Origin: an archaeon
GTDB lineage: Archaea; Aenigmatarchaeota; Aenigmatarchaeia; QMZP01; JAFGSV01
Reading direction: 5' to 3'
Assembly: GCA_028279705.1 (NCBI GenBank)
Contig: JANQNF010000024.1
Coordinates: 112,257 to 176,256, forward strand
Length of the DNA stretch: 64,000 nt
The number at the start of each line of letters is the position of its first letter. Positions within the stretch are counted from its first letter, which is position 1. Shown piece by piece: positions 23,473 through 31,851 of this stretch. The position numbers and the translations under genes were made by a program. The notes below the pieces were generated by a model. The model was not told where the DNA came from. It saw only the letters and a program-made list of their open reading frames with translations, and ran no database searches.

Positions 23473-25008
23473 TCACCTGAATAAACCGCCCTCTTCTGGT
23501 TCCCCGTCGCTTATTACTATCTCCAGGACAGGATTTCCTATCTTCAGCAGCTCTCCCTGTGGGGTGACGTAGTTCATGTTCCCCGTATTTTCCTTGAAAA
23601 CGTAGACTTCGTGATTCCTGCCCTTGATCAATATGTTCTCGACACCTGATATCTCAAAGGACCGTGCTATGTCCATTCCGGCGTCCGGGCTGTAGAGGTG
23701 CGCTATGTACGTCTGCTTTGGTTCAAGCTTTGCCGCCCTGAACATCAGTGCCCAGTGTGATATCATGTTGTTTGCGATAAGGAACGCATCTTCATCGTAT
23801 GGGATATGGAATGTGTCAGTGTAGTTGCCAGCCGTGGTTGACTGCTCCACAAAACCTTCCCCGAAACGGCACAAGATGTTTCTTTCATCACCGTTTTTGT
23901 GTATGGTAGTGTTGTAGAAGAGCGGACGCGCATCCACAGTTGCATAAAGCACGCCTTCTACGTACATCTCGTAATCGTCACCTGAAAGGTTTACCGTTTC
24001 CTCAATTACAAAGGCGTTCTTTCCTTCATATTCTGTTCCACCGGTGAATTCGAATTCAGTGCTTCCTATCTTGCTTCCGTTCATGATGAAATCGTAGCTT
24101 CCCTTGAGGCCGTCGAAGTTGACGTTTCTTCTCTCAAGCTTTGAAGCGACGTTTGGCTGCGCTGCGATAAACGAAGCAGTGACTATCAAGAGCACCAGCG
24201 CCGCTACATAAAATAACGATATCCTTTTCGATTTTCCTCCCTTCTTTTCCGGGTACTTGTGCCTTATCCAGAACATTCCCACTGCAGCCATGAGCCCGAG
24301 CACGACGACGAATGATTCAATGTAATATATGCCTGCAATGGTAGTGCTGTCAAATGTCATTGTAAGAAACGGCAGCGCACCGTCTATCAGTGTCCTGTAA
24401 AGTATAGACAGTATGAAGTACCCTGCACGCCCGCTCTTTACGGACTTTATCACAAGCACCGTGCAGAAAACGTGCACAAGCAGCGTGGATGCCCTCTCTA
24501 TTATGGGTGCCATGAAAAGCACTGCCGGAAGCGTCAGCTGCTGTAGTATTGCTGCCCTCTGCAGCGGAGTCACGAAGTTTAGTATCTGCGGGAATGCCAG
24601 CAGCACTGCAACGTTGAGAAATGAAGACAGCCCGAGCATCACAGCCTCCATTGCGCCAAATCCTATGCCGAAAGCCACGGCCTGGTCGAAGTCCATCTTC
24701 CTCAGTTTTTCCTTCATCGCCACCGCGTACGTGAATCCGGATTCAAGGAGCCCTGTCCTCAGGCCAACGTAAGCGCCTGATATCATGGCTATCCCGACTG
24801 CGGTGTAGATTCCGGTGAGCCATTGGATGATCAATGGTGTTACAGTGAGATCCAACGCCACTTTAACGGCGATTGCGGCCATCCAGACAGCTGCGCCAAG
24901 GAAGAAGTAGCGCCAGTGGACTAGTGTCCTGTACCTCCACCAGACAGCTGAAATGATGCCGACAAGCATCATACCAACGCCGCTTAGAAGGAAAATCGGG
25001 TTTATCAT
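23473..25008 (-). CDS. YhfC-like membrane protein fused to an extracytoplasmic beta domain
   Basis: The protein has 511 residues. The N-terminal half has seven or eight membrane helices with GIGFGAMEA (114-122) and a later ERASTLLVHV. These are the conserved acidic and His positions of YhfC, a CAAX-protease-like intramembrane family. After a last helix near residue 260, about 220 residues of beta-rich sequence follow, starting FDGLKGSYDFIMNGSKIGS, resembling a LolA/DUF3108-type fold. Start ATG 25008 is chosen because GTAGGT lies just upstream; a longer frame is disfavoured. The substrate is unknown. The fusion suggests that membrane cleavage or sensing is coupled to an outside domain. Confidence 0.6.
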   Translation of the reverse strand: MINPIFLLSGVGMMLVGIISAVWWRYRTLVHWRYFFLGAAVWMAAIAVKVALDLTVTPLIIQWLTGIYTAVGIAMISGAYVGLRTGLLESGFTYAVAMKEKLRKMDFDQAVAFGIGFGAMEAVMLGLSSFLNVAVLLAFPQILNFVTPLQRAAILQQLTLPAVLFMAPIIERASTLLVHVFCTVLVIKSVKSGRAGYFILSILYRTLIDGALPFLTMTFDSTTIAGIYYIESFVVVLGLMAAVGMFWIRHKYPEKKGGKSKRISLFYVAALVLLIVTASFIAAQPNVASKLERRNVNFDGLKGSYDFIMNGSKIGSTEFEFTGGTEYEGKNAFVIEETVNLSGDDYEMYVEGVLYATVDARPLFYNTTIHKNGDERNILCRFGEGFVEQSTTAGNYTDTFHIPYDEDAFLIANNMISHWALMFRAAKLEPKQTYIAHLYSPDAGMDIARSFEISGVENILIKGRNHEVYVFKENTGNMNYVTPQGELLKIGNPVLEIVISDGEPEEGGLFR

Positions 25009-25042
25009 ACCTACATGTATGGATCGAGAATTTTTAATGTTT

Positions 25043-26230
25043 CTATATGAGGTGCCTTGCAAGCTTGACTAGCGCGGGCTTTTTCATGAGTATCTTTGCA
25101 AGCGAGAGCATCTTCCCGCCCCTTGTGAGACCTATTGCAACGTCCCCTGTCAGTGATTCCGAGACCATGTTGAAGTCGTCGTCGGAAAGCTTTTCCATGA
25201 CCTGCCTGAGCTTTTCCACTTTCTTAAGCTTGCTGCCCCTTTCCTTCCACCATATCTTGCTGTACTCCGAAAGGACCTTTTCTGAAACGTCGTTTTTCTT
25301 GATGGCCTTGTCTATCACACTTGCGGCTATCTCGCCTGCCAGCGTCGCTTCCTTCAGCCCGCCGCCGTGGATCGGATTCACCTGGTGAGCTGCGTCACCG
25401 ACAACCATGAAACCGTCAAGCACCATGTTCTCGAGGAAACCTCCCACCGGTATGGCACCGCTGTTGGCCTCGATTATGCTGGCCTGCCCGAAAATCCCAG
25501 GATTTTCCTCTATGAACTTGTCAAGATAATACTTCGCGGACCTGCCCGTAAGCCCAGTCCCTATACCGACGTTTGCAACATCATCGCCTTTTGGGAATAT
25601 CCACAGGTAGCCTCTTGGCGCTATCTCATTTCCAAAGTAGAGGAATATCCTCTTGCTGTTCTCAAGCTTGAGGTTTGACATCTCGTACTGGTAGCCGGAA
25701 TCGATGTTCACAAGCTGGTTCGTGGTGTCAAGACCGGCTTTCCTCGATACAGTGGATTCAACGCCGTCTGCAGCGACGACGACCTTTGCCTTTATTTCCC
25801 TTTCCTCTTCACCGCCTATGGTAGCCTTGATGCCGACTATCTTTTCGCCGTCCTTGAGAACATCTGTGACTTCGGAATGTGCAACCACTGTCGCACCTGA
25901 TCTGGAAGCCCTCATGGCGAGCCACTTGTCAAACATCTTTCGCTCGATTATGTACCCGCCTTCCTCGCCGTAATCGATAAGAACGTGGTTTCCGTTGGGC
26001 GCAAATACTGTAGCACCCTTTATCCTTCTTGTTATGCAGTTTTTTGGTATGTCGCCGAGTATGTCTATGGTCTTCATGGTGAGACCCTCGCCGCACCTTT
26101 TGGGTGATCCTATTTCCTGCCTCTTTTCAAGAAGAAGTACCGAGTAGCCCATTTCCGCGACGGTCTTGGCAACGCTTGAACCGCCTGGGCCGGCACCTGC
26201 CACAATGACATCATAGCTGCCCTTTATCAT
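25043..26230 (-). CDS. Geranylgeranyl reductase family flavoprotein
   Basis: This FAD-dependent reductase probably saturates geranylgeranyl chains of archaeal ether lipids. It has the dinucleotide-binding GAGPGGSSVAKTVAEMG, LLEKRQEIGSPKRCGEGL and the late FAD motif VVGDAAHQVNPIHGGG. At 395 residues it is of normal length. ATG 26230 overlaps the last bases of the ferredoxin gene, so the two are translationally coupled and the ferredoxin probably supplies electrons. Confidence 0.88.
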   Translation of the reverse strand: MIKGSYDVIVAGAGPGGSSVAKTVAEMGYSVLLLEKRQEIGSPKRCGEGLTMKTIDILGDIPKNCITRRIKGATVFAPNGNHVLIDYGEEGGYIIERKMFDKWLAMRASRSGATVVAHSEVTDVLKDGEKIVGIKATIGGEEEREIKAKVVVAADGVESTVSRKAGLDTTNQLVNIDSGYQYEMSNLKLENSKRIFLYFGNEIAPRGYLWIFPKGDDVANVGIGTGLTGRSAKYYLDKFIEENPGIFGQASIIEANSGAIPVGGFLENMVLDGFMVVGDAAHQVNPIHGGGLKEATLAGEIAASVIDKAIKKNDVSEKVLSEYSKIWWKERGSKLKKVEKLRQVMEKLSDDDFNMVSESLTGDVAIGLTRGGKMLSLAKILMKKPALVKLARHLI

Positions 26231-26403
26231 TTTTTCACCGTTATCGCGTGCGGAGGGCACACTTTTGAGCATATGCCACACGTTGTGCACTTCTTGGCGT
26301 CGTTCTTGACACCGTCTTCTTTTAGGTCAAGCGCAAGCTCAGGACATACCGATACGCATGCTCCGCACCTGAGGCACCTGTTCCTTTCTATTTCCCACGA
26401 CAT
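26227..26403 (-). CDS. 2[4Fe-4S] ferredoxin
   Basis: This small protein of 58 residues has two clusters: CLRCGACVSVCP and CTTCGICSKVCPP (C-x2-C-x2-C-x3-CP, twice). ATG 26403 follows GGTTGGTGTC, a good binding site; a longer frame upstream is not supported. It overlaps the geranylgeranyl reductase by four bases, consistent with an electron-transfer partner. Confidence 0.9.
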   Translation of the reverse strand: MSWEIERNRCLRCGACVSVCPELALDLKEDGVKNDAKKCTTCGICSKVCPPHAITVKK

Positions 26404-26630
26404 GTGACACCAACCAAATCTGATTATAGATAGATGTGCACAAGACCTTTTATATTTTTCAGTCCTGTACAACCAAAAAAATCTCGAAAACCTTAACATG
26501 ATCGTGTACAATCCAGCACCAAGAATAAAGTGCAAATTGTATACCGTTTTCTCTACCGAAAAGTTAGTATTTACGGCAGAAACATTGCACCAACAGTAAC
26601 CTTTAATAAGGTGCTTAACCAATAACATAT

Positions 26631-26783
26631 ATGATGACAACAGTTTCGTCAGAAACTGAGCCACCACCCAACAAATTTGCCAATTCTTTTGACCATCAGG
26701 AATGCGCTTCACTTTTTCAAAAAACACTGTTCTGGAACGGTCTCATCGACATAGATGAATTCCACGGGGAGGCGAAATTCTAG
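26631..26783 (+). CDS. Candidate 50-residue protein coupled to the STAS-like gene
   Basis: The frame runs from tandem ATGs at 26631 to TAG 26783, and the next gene's ATG follows immediately. The peptide is MMTTVSSETEPPPNKF... and ends LIDIDEFHGEAKF. GGGGAGGCG near its end forms the binding site for the downstream gene, so both are probably translated together. TTTAATAAG about 25-30 bases upstream can serve as a TATA box for a leaderless mRNA. No family recognised. The 227 bases before it (26404-26630) show no gene on either strand. Confidence 0.45.
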   Translation: MMTTVSSETEPPPNKFANSFDHQECASLFQKTLFWNGLIDIDEFHGEAKF

Positions 26784-27218
26784 ATGAAAAAAATTGGCAA
26801 TAGTCGCTATGCTAAAACAGACTTCGGTGAATTTTTCTACCTGAACAGCAATGTCGATACCAGCCTCTTGCTCTTGCGGCCACGTGACAAAAGATACAAT
26901 GTTTTGGTAGCCGATGATGTGAAGGATAGTATTTGGAGTGAAAATGGATATTTCAAAACTGTTGGTGATGAAAATACAAAAAAGATTGTGGATCTTTCGC
27001 GGATATATTTTGTCGATAGTAAAGCATCTCAAGACCTTTTGAAAATGCAAGAGGAATATGGAAATAACTTGAGACTGATCATCAGTGATGAAGTCGACGA
27101 ACTTCTCGAACTTCAGAAGATCAAAAACAAATTTATCATCGAGTCCGGCATTCCTCTCGATGTGTATAACGAATTATTAGAATTGAAGAAAAATATTGAA
27201 ATATGTGAAGGACATTGA
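26784..27218 (+). CDS. STAS-like domain protein
   Basis: This 144-residue soluble protein has a segment near residues 66-115 that follows the STAS pattern: KIVDLSRIYFVDSKAS (beta-alpha turn where anti-sigma antagonists have DSSG), then NLRLIISDEVDELLELQKI. The phosphorylatable Ser position reads DSKAS and may be lost. In bacteria such domains bind anti-sigma kinases; in archaea the role is unknown. A 50-residue ORF abuts it upstream. Confidence 0.5.
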   Translation: MKKIGNSRYAKTDFGEFFYLNSNVDTSLLLLRPRDKRYNVLVADDVKDSIWSENGYFKTVGDENTKKIVDLSRIYFVDSKASQDLLKMQEEYGNNLRLIISDEVDELLELQKIKNKFIIESGIPLDVYNELLELKKNIEICEGH

Positions 27219-27268
27219 TTGAAAGAATATTAGAGATGCTGGACTTCAAATTCTAAAAGTGACGAATA

Positions 27269-27919
27269 TCACACACATTCTCCGGCTTCCCAGTATTCAA
27301 CCCCTGCTGAACAGGCACCACATCCGTTGGCGTAGGTTTCAGAACTTCCGTCAGACATGAAGCCGCACACTGGGTTGTAATCCATTGTGCATATTTCCGA
27401 CTGCTTCTCCTCTTCAGTGCACGCGTGGCGCGTCAGGGTATCCCAGACAGCCTTCCAGTTGCTTATGTCCACTGATATGGCGTTTCTGTCCTCGCCCTGT
27501 TCAAGCTTCACGGTGAAGCAGCCTTCGCACCTCCCTTCAGTGACCTCAACGACCGTTGTCGCGTATGACGGGCGTACGTATGCAGCTGCGATCCTTGCGG
27601 CTTCTGTCCGGTTCTCGTCAAGCTCCCAGCTCCTGATACATGCACCAACGTCCTCGTTCCACGTGTAACCTGCCGGACCGAGGCAGCCGTGCTCGTCCCT
27701 CTCGCCTCCTATCAGAGGCTCGTCGATCTCTTCGACGAAGAGCCTACCGTCCGGCGTCCTGCACTGCCTTGGGTGGCTTTCCATTACCTGATTCCCTGCT
27801 GCTGCACAATCCCCGAAGCTTGAGACGGTTTCATTGACACCGCTTTCGGTGGTGCAGCCTGATATGAAAACTAAAGAAAGCAATATAATGACCAACATTG
27901 AAGCTGTCTTTATTGTCAT
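27269..27919 (-). CDS. Exported lipoprotein with a Kazal-type domain
   Basis: The 216-residue protein has a lipoprotein signal peptide ending VFISGC (lipobox), then CAAAGNQVMESHPRQC, a common motif in archaeal surface lipoproteins. The C-terminus reads CTMDYNPVCG...TYANGCGACSAGVEYWEAGEC, a Kazal serine-protease-inhibitor fold with its Cys spacing. A protective or adhesive function at the cell surface is likely. The middle segment has further Cys pairs (GRCEGCF). The 128-base upstream region contains no gene. Confidence 0.7.
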   Translation of the reverse strand: MTIKTASMLVIILLSLVFISGCTTESGVNETVSSFGDCAAAGNQVMESHPRQCRTPDGRLFVEEIDEPLIGGERDEHGCLGPAGYTWNEDVGACIRSWELDENRTEAARIAAAYVRPSYATTVVEVTEGRCEGCFTVKLEQGEDRNAISVDISNWKAVWDTLTRHACTEEEKQSEICTMDYNPVCGFMSDGSSETYANGCGACSAGVEYWEAGECV

Positions 27920-28047
27920 GATAAAGAATTATGTTCCATACTAATAAAGCGCTTTCGTTTTGTTTCGGCTGTGACCGAAACCTGTTATCAGCGTACAGAT
28001 ATCATGTTTAAACTTAACAATTTAAGCGGGAATCTTCCATTATCATT

Positions 28048-28383
28048 ATGGCAGAAGATTCGTGTTCGACTGATCCTGATGTCAAAATGACACCCGTCGA
28101 GGTTAGGGAATCCATAGTGAAATGCTTCTACGAAGCCCACAGGGACATGATACTTAAGAATTCCAGCATGTCTGATGAGGAGAAGAGCAAGTTCACCGAG
28201 ACTTCAATAAGGGAGATCGTCCGCGGTCAGTTCATAGAGGCCGGCGGTGACTTTGAGAATCCCACGAAGGAATCGCTCTTCTTTGCCATTATCGGGCTTG
28301 CGGAGATTGCAAAGCAGTTCAGGGACATAGACAGGATAGTAGGTAACTTCCTAAAGATACTGAAAATGATAGACAGGCTGTGA
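28048..28383 (+). CDS. Unrecognised helical 111-residue protein
   Basis: A small soluble protein with an acidic N-terminus (MAEDSCSTDPDVKMT) and amphipathic helices (EVRESIVKCFYEAHRDMIL; FFAIIGLAEIAKQFRDIDRIVG). It has two cysteines, and no signal peptide or HTH is evident. Codon use is like the housekeeping genes. ATG 28048 is preceded by ATCATT rather than a strong binding site, with TTTAAAC about 40 bases upstream. Function unknown. Confidence 0.55.
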   Translation: MAEDSCSTDPDVKMTPVEVRESIVKCFYEAHRDMILKNSSMSDEEKSKFTETSIREIVRGQFIEAGGDFENPTKESLFFAIIGLAEIAKQFRDIDRIVGNFLKILKMIDRL

Positions 28384-28395
28384 ATGTATACGCGT

Positions 28396-28860
28396 TTAGT
28401 TCCACCTTATATCCCGCCGGTATTGTTCGATTATCGATTTTATTGCACGCTCTGATAGTTCTTTGTGTGTGAGCGGCTTTCGAAAAAAGTTCACACCGTA
28501 CTTTCTTCTTTCCATTATCTTTTTTAATTTATCAATGTCCTCTTCAGAAGTTGACGTTGTGACGAATAGGGGCTTGTATGGGCTATAATTTTTGACCCAG
28601 TCTATAAGTTTTACTGCAGGCCCGTTTTCGTAGTCGTTTCTTTCGACCTTTTCAAATGGTGTCGGATCCGGTAGAGTAATGCCAGTCATTACAGCGTCCA
28701 GTTCTTTTATGTCTTTCATGATACCTAATGGGTTTTCGTATTCTATTCCATAGAGGTTTAATCCTTCAATTTCGTTGTAAGCTGACATAAATTCTTTGTA
28801 CATGTTTGGAGTATCGCCTAGTTCCGGGAGGCACCCAATCTTGATAATTTTACTTCCCAT
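28396..28860 (-). CDS. Receiver-like domain lacking the phosphoacceptor Asp
   Basis: The 154-residue protein follows the response-regulator receiver layout. The third strand is ELDAVMTGITLP, where family members have Asp and here Gly60 occupies the site. VTTSTSEED carries the conserved Thr (101/102), and FFRKPL has the conserved Lys128-Pro. No output domain is present. It is therefore probably a pseudo-receiver that binds a partner without phosphorylation. No kinase gene is near. Confidence 0.6.
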   Translation of the reverse strand: MGSKIIKIGCLPELGDTPNMYKEFMSAYNEIEGLNLYGIEYENPLGIMKDIKELDAVMTGITLPDPTPFEKVERNDYENGPAVKLIDWVKNYSPYKPLFVTTSTSEEDIDKLKKIMERRKYGVNFFRKPLTHKELSERAIKSIIEQYRRDIRWN

Positions 28861-28913
28861 ATCTCTAGTGGCGAAGAAAGTTTTATAAAGTGCAGGTTTC
28901 CCTTAGGAAAACG

Positions 28914-30017
28914 TCATTCATAGCGTATTGCTTCTATCGGGTTCAGCTTTGCAGCCTGCCTTGCCGGAAGGAAGCCGGACACTGCGCCTATGAAGACTGC
29001 GAAAAGGATACCCTGCACTACCAGCCTCGGGGTGATGATTGCTATTGGTTCTGGAAGGAGCGAATTCACCGCAGCTGCACCCCCGAAGCTTAACATGACA
29101 CCGACGACCGCGCCGGCAACGCTTATGGTCACGGATTCGAGTATGACCGCCAAGAGCACGCGCCTGTTCGTGGCCCCAATGGCTTTCATTGTACCGATTT
29201 CCCTTCTCCTCTCCCTGACCGATATTATCATGACGTTCATTATGACTACGCCTGAAATGAGCGCGGCGATGCTCCCAAGCGCAAACGTCATCATGTTCAG
29301 CTGCGACGTCATCTCCGCCACGCTGTTCATTATGCTCCTGTCCGTTGCCGCCTGCAGATCGTCGAATTCGTCGTTTATGGTCTGCTCTATGTCGTCAGCG
29401 TCTTCGGGTGTCATGGGCTTTACCATTATGAGCGTGAGCGTTTCTTCCATGTCTGTTATTTCCTGAAGCGTGGTGAGACTCGTGTGGATACCGTTGTCGA
29501 TGTCCATGTCGCCGCTTTCCTCAAGCACGCCCACGACCTCAAGTTCCGCATTCTTGAGTTCCATTTTGTCCCCAATTCCGTAGTCGTTGTTCTCGGCGTA
29601 TGCGCTCCCGAGTACGAGCTCGTATGCCCCGTCGTCATTGTCCCTGCCGTCTGAGATCTCAATGTTGACGCCCCTGAGGACGTTCTCCCTGCCGGGATCG
29701 GTGCCCGTGACGGCTTTTCCGTCAATCGTGACAAACAGTAAGGGTGCCAGTTCGCTTACTCCTCCCAGGCCCTCCAGTTCCTCGATGTACTTTTCGTCTA
29801 TCTCGCTTTCCATGGTCCTCCGCCCGGGAATGTCAGCCTCCATGACCGTCACGAGACCTGACGTTATCGCTATCTGGTCGTTGACATAGTAGGTGACGCC
29901 TTCTGATATGGACGAGACACTCGTGACAAGGAATATGCCTATCATGACGCCAAGCGCAGTGAGGGCTGTCCTCAGCTTGTGCCTTCCAAATTCCCTAAGC
30001 ATCATCTCCCACATCAT
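28914..30017 (-). CDS. ABC transporter permease, MacB/FtsX type (copy 1)
   Basis: A 367-residue membrane protein with one N-terminal helix (LTALGVMIGIFLVTSV), a periplasm-facing domain of about 200 residues and three C-terminal helices ending in LNPIEAIRYE. This is the MacB/FtsX permease layout. It is the last gene of a four-gene operon: exported protein, ATPase, permease, permease. These systems use mechanical force from ATP hydrolysis to move lipoproteins or peptides, rather than transporting through a channel. Confidence 0.85.
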   Translation of the reverse strand: MMWEMMLREFGRHKLRTALTALGVMIGIFLVTSVSSISEGVTYYVNDQIAITSGLVTVMEADIPGRRTMESEIDEKYIEELEGLGGVSELAPLLFVTIDGKAVTGTDPGRENVLRGVNIEISDGRDNDDGAYELVLGSAYAENNDYGIGDKMELKNAELEVVGVLEESGDMDIDNGIHTSLTTLQEITDMEETLTLIMVKPMTPEDADDIEQTINDEFDDLQAATDRSIMNSVAEMTSQLNMMTFALGSIAALISGVVIMNVMIISVRERRREIGTMKAIGATNRRVLLAVILESVTISVAGAVVGVMLSFGGAAAVNSLLPEPIAIITPRLVVQGILFAVFIGAVSGFLPARQAAKLNPIEAIRYE

Positions 30018-30018
30018 G

Positions 30019-31134
30019 TTATCCTTCCCTTATCGCCTTTATGGGGTCGATCTTGATCGCCACCCTTGCGGGGTAAAGCGCCGAAAGCAGCGTCAGTATC
30101 ACACCGTAGGAGACCGCCCCTATCGCGAGCGTCGGGGTTATCACGGCAATTTCCGTGCCACCAAGGAGCACCTGGTTCAGCAGGTCCACGAAGAAGAATG
30201 ATACTCCGACTGCAAGGACGCTGCTCACGACCGAAAGTACCAGAGCCTCCTCCATGATCTGCATCATTATGGTCCTTCCAAGAGCTCCCGTTGCCTTCAT
30301 TATGCCTATCTGCTTCTTTCTCTCAAGAACGGACGTGTACATTGTTATTATTATACCTATTGCGGCAACAAGCGATGCCACGAATCCTATGCCGTATGTC
30401 ATGACATTCAGCGTCGTCGTGGCTTCCTGCATCATCGAGAGCGCGTCCTCCATTGTCATCGCCATGACACCGTCGTTTTCCTCTTCTATAGTCTCCTTTA
30501 TCTCCTCCACGAGGGAGATGTCGTCCGGTTCCATCATGACTTGGGTAGCCCCTCCGTCCGTTTCGTATAATTCATCCGCAAGATCGTATGGGATCAGCAC
30601 TACAAGGTCGTAGCTTCCCGATCCTTCCTCGAATATTCCAAGGACCTCGACTTCCTCCTTTTCAAGCGTTATGTAGTCACCAACCACGACGTTCATGGTG
30701 TTAGCCACGACGTAGCCGATCGCTGCCCCCTCGTCACTGTTTTCCGGCCAGCCCCCCTCCTTGAATTCAAGGTCCTCCCCGCCAAACAGGTCGACACTGT
30801 CCATGTCGAGGCCGTCGACCTCGAAAAAACCTCCCATCTGCCTCGCTATGATGGGTACGCTTCTCTTTATACCCGAAACAGACGACACGGATGCCAGTTC
30901 GTCAGCGTCCATGTCTTCGATCGTAGGCGGTCCTCCCATCTGAATCTCGAATTCCTTCATGACGAATATGGTGTCAGAGCCTATGGAGCTTGTCGACGAC
31001 GTCACGAGTTCGTTTACGCCGGCAGAAATCGATCCAAGCGAGACTATGGCCGTTATCGCTATGAATATGCCAAGGGCTGTCAGGATAGTCCTCGTTTTAT
31101 GCGCAGACAACTCCCTTACCGCTATGTCAAACAT
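30019..31134 (-). CDS. ABC transporter permease, MacB/FtsX type (copy 2)
   Basis: The 371-residue protein has an N-terminal helix after HKTRTILTALGIFIAITAIV, an external domain of acidic character, and three C-terminal helices ending IDPIKAIREG. It is homologous to the gene that follows it (paired LTALG / (D/N)PI(K/E)AI ends), so the pair may assemble as a heterodimer. It is separated from the ATPase gene by five bases. Confidence 0.85.
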   Translation of the reverse strand: MFDIAVRELSAHKTRTILTALGIFIAITAIVSLGSISAGVNELVTSSTSSIGSDTIFVMKEFEIQMGGPPTIEDMDADELASVSSVSGIKRSVPIIARQMGGFFEVDGLDMDSVDLFGGEDLEFKEGGWPENSDEGAAIGYVVANTMNVVVGDYITLEKEEVEVLGIFEEGSGSYDLVVLIPYDLADELYETDGGATQVMMEPDDISLVEEIKETIEEENDGVMAMTMEDALSMMQEATTTLNVMTYGIGFVASLVAAIGIIITMYTSVLERKKQIGIMKATGALGRTIMMQIMEEALVLSVVSSVLAVGVSFFFVDLLNQVLLGGTEIAVITPTLAIGAVSYGVILTLLSALYPARVAIKIDPIKAIREG

Positions 31135-31139
31135 AAGTA

Positions 31140-31826
31140 TTATTTCACGACCTTCCCGTCAAGCATCCTTATCTCTCTCGGTGCCCTCTTTGCTATCCTT
31201 CTGTCGTGTGTGACTATTATCACGGTCTTTCCCGTGTTCTTGTGAAGGCCTTCTATCACATCCATTATCTCCTTACCCGTCTTGGAATCAAGGTTTCCCG
31301 TGGGCTCGTCTCCCATGATTATGTCAGGGTCGTTTACAAGCGACCTTGCAATAGCCACCCTCTGCTGCTCGCCTCCGGACATCTCGCTTGGCTTGTGGTC
31401 CTCCCTCTCGTCCAGCCCCACCTTCCTTAGAAGTTCTTTTGCCCTCCTCCTGGCGTCTGCACGGCCCACTCCGTTGAACCTCATTGGCAGCGCTATGTTT
31501 TCGGTCGCAGTCAGCCCGGGTATGAGGTTGTATGCCTGGAATACGAAACCAATCTTTTCCCTCCTGACGCGTGCAAGCTCGTTGTCGTCCATGTCGGAGA
31601 CGTCCTTTCCCTCTATGACGACCTTTCCCTTGGTAGGGGTATCAAGGCATCCCATTATGTGCATGAGAGTCGATTTACCAGAACCGGAGGGGCCTACGAG
31701 CGCTGCATACTCTCCTCTCTCCACCCTGAGGTCCACGCCCCTGAGAGCCTGAGTCTCGCATGCGCCATTCTTCTTGCAGTATACCTTCCACACGTTACTG
31801 AGGTCGAATATAGCGTCTTTCTTCAT
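31140..31826 (-). CDS. ABC transporter ATP-binding protein (MacB/LolD type)
   Basis: A 228-residue ATPase: Walker A GPSGSGKST, Q-loop FVFQAYNL, signature MSGGEQQRVAIARSL, Walker B DIIMGDEPTGNLD and switch His in IIVTHDRR. The NLD segment after Walker B is typical of the MacB/LolD/FtsE group. It powers the two adjacent FtsX-like permeases. Preceding bases contain AAGGTGAAGGG before ATG 31826. Confidence 0.92.
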   Translation of the reverse strand: MKKDAIFDLSNVWKVYCKKNGACETQALRGVDLRVERGEYAALVGPSGSGKSTLMHIMGCLDTPTKGKVVIEGKDVSDMDDNELARVRREKIGFVFQAYNLIPGLTATENIALPMRFNGVGRADARRRAKELLRKVGLDEREDHKPSEMSGGEQQRVAIARSLVNDPDIIMGDEPTGNLDSKTGKEIMDVIEGLHKNTGKTVIIVTHDRRIAKRAPREIRMLDGKVVK

Positions 31827-31851
31827 GTCCCTTCACCTTGCGGGGAAACGG

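Noticed and set aside
26404-26727. Long N-terminal part of the ferredoxin frame
   Set aside because: GGTG binding site and the typical ferredoxin start at 26403. The upstream part is hydrophobic-aromatic and AT-rich, not family-like.
26784-27218. Toxin-antitoxin call for the 50-residue ORF and its partner
   Set aside because: The downstream protein resembles a STAS domain, and neither protein shows toxin motifs. The pair is kept as a coupled unit only.
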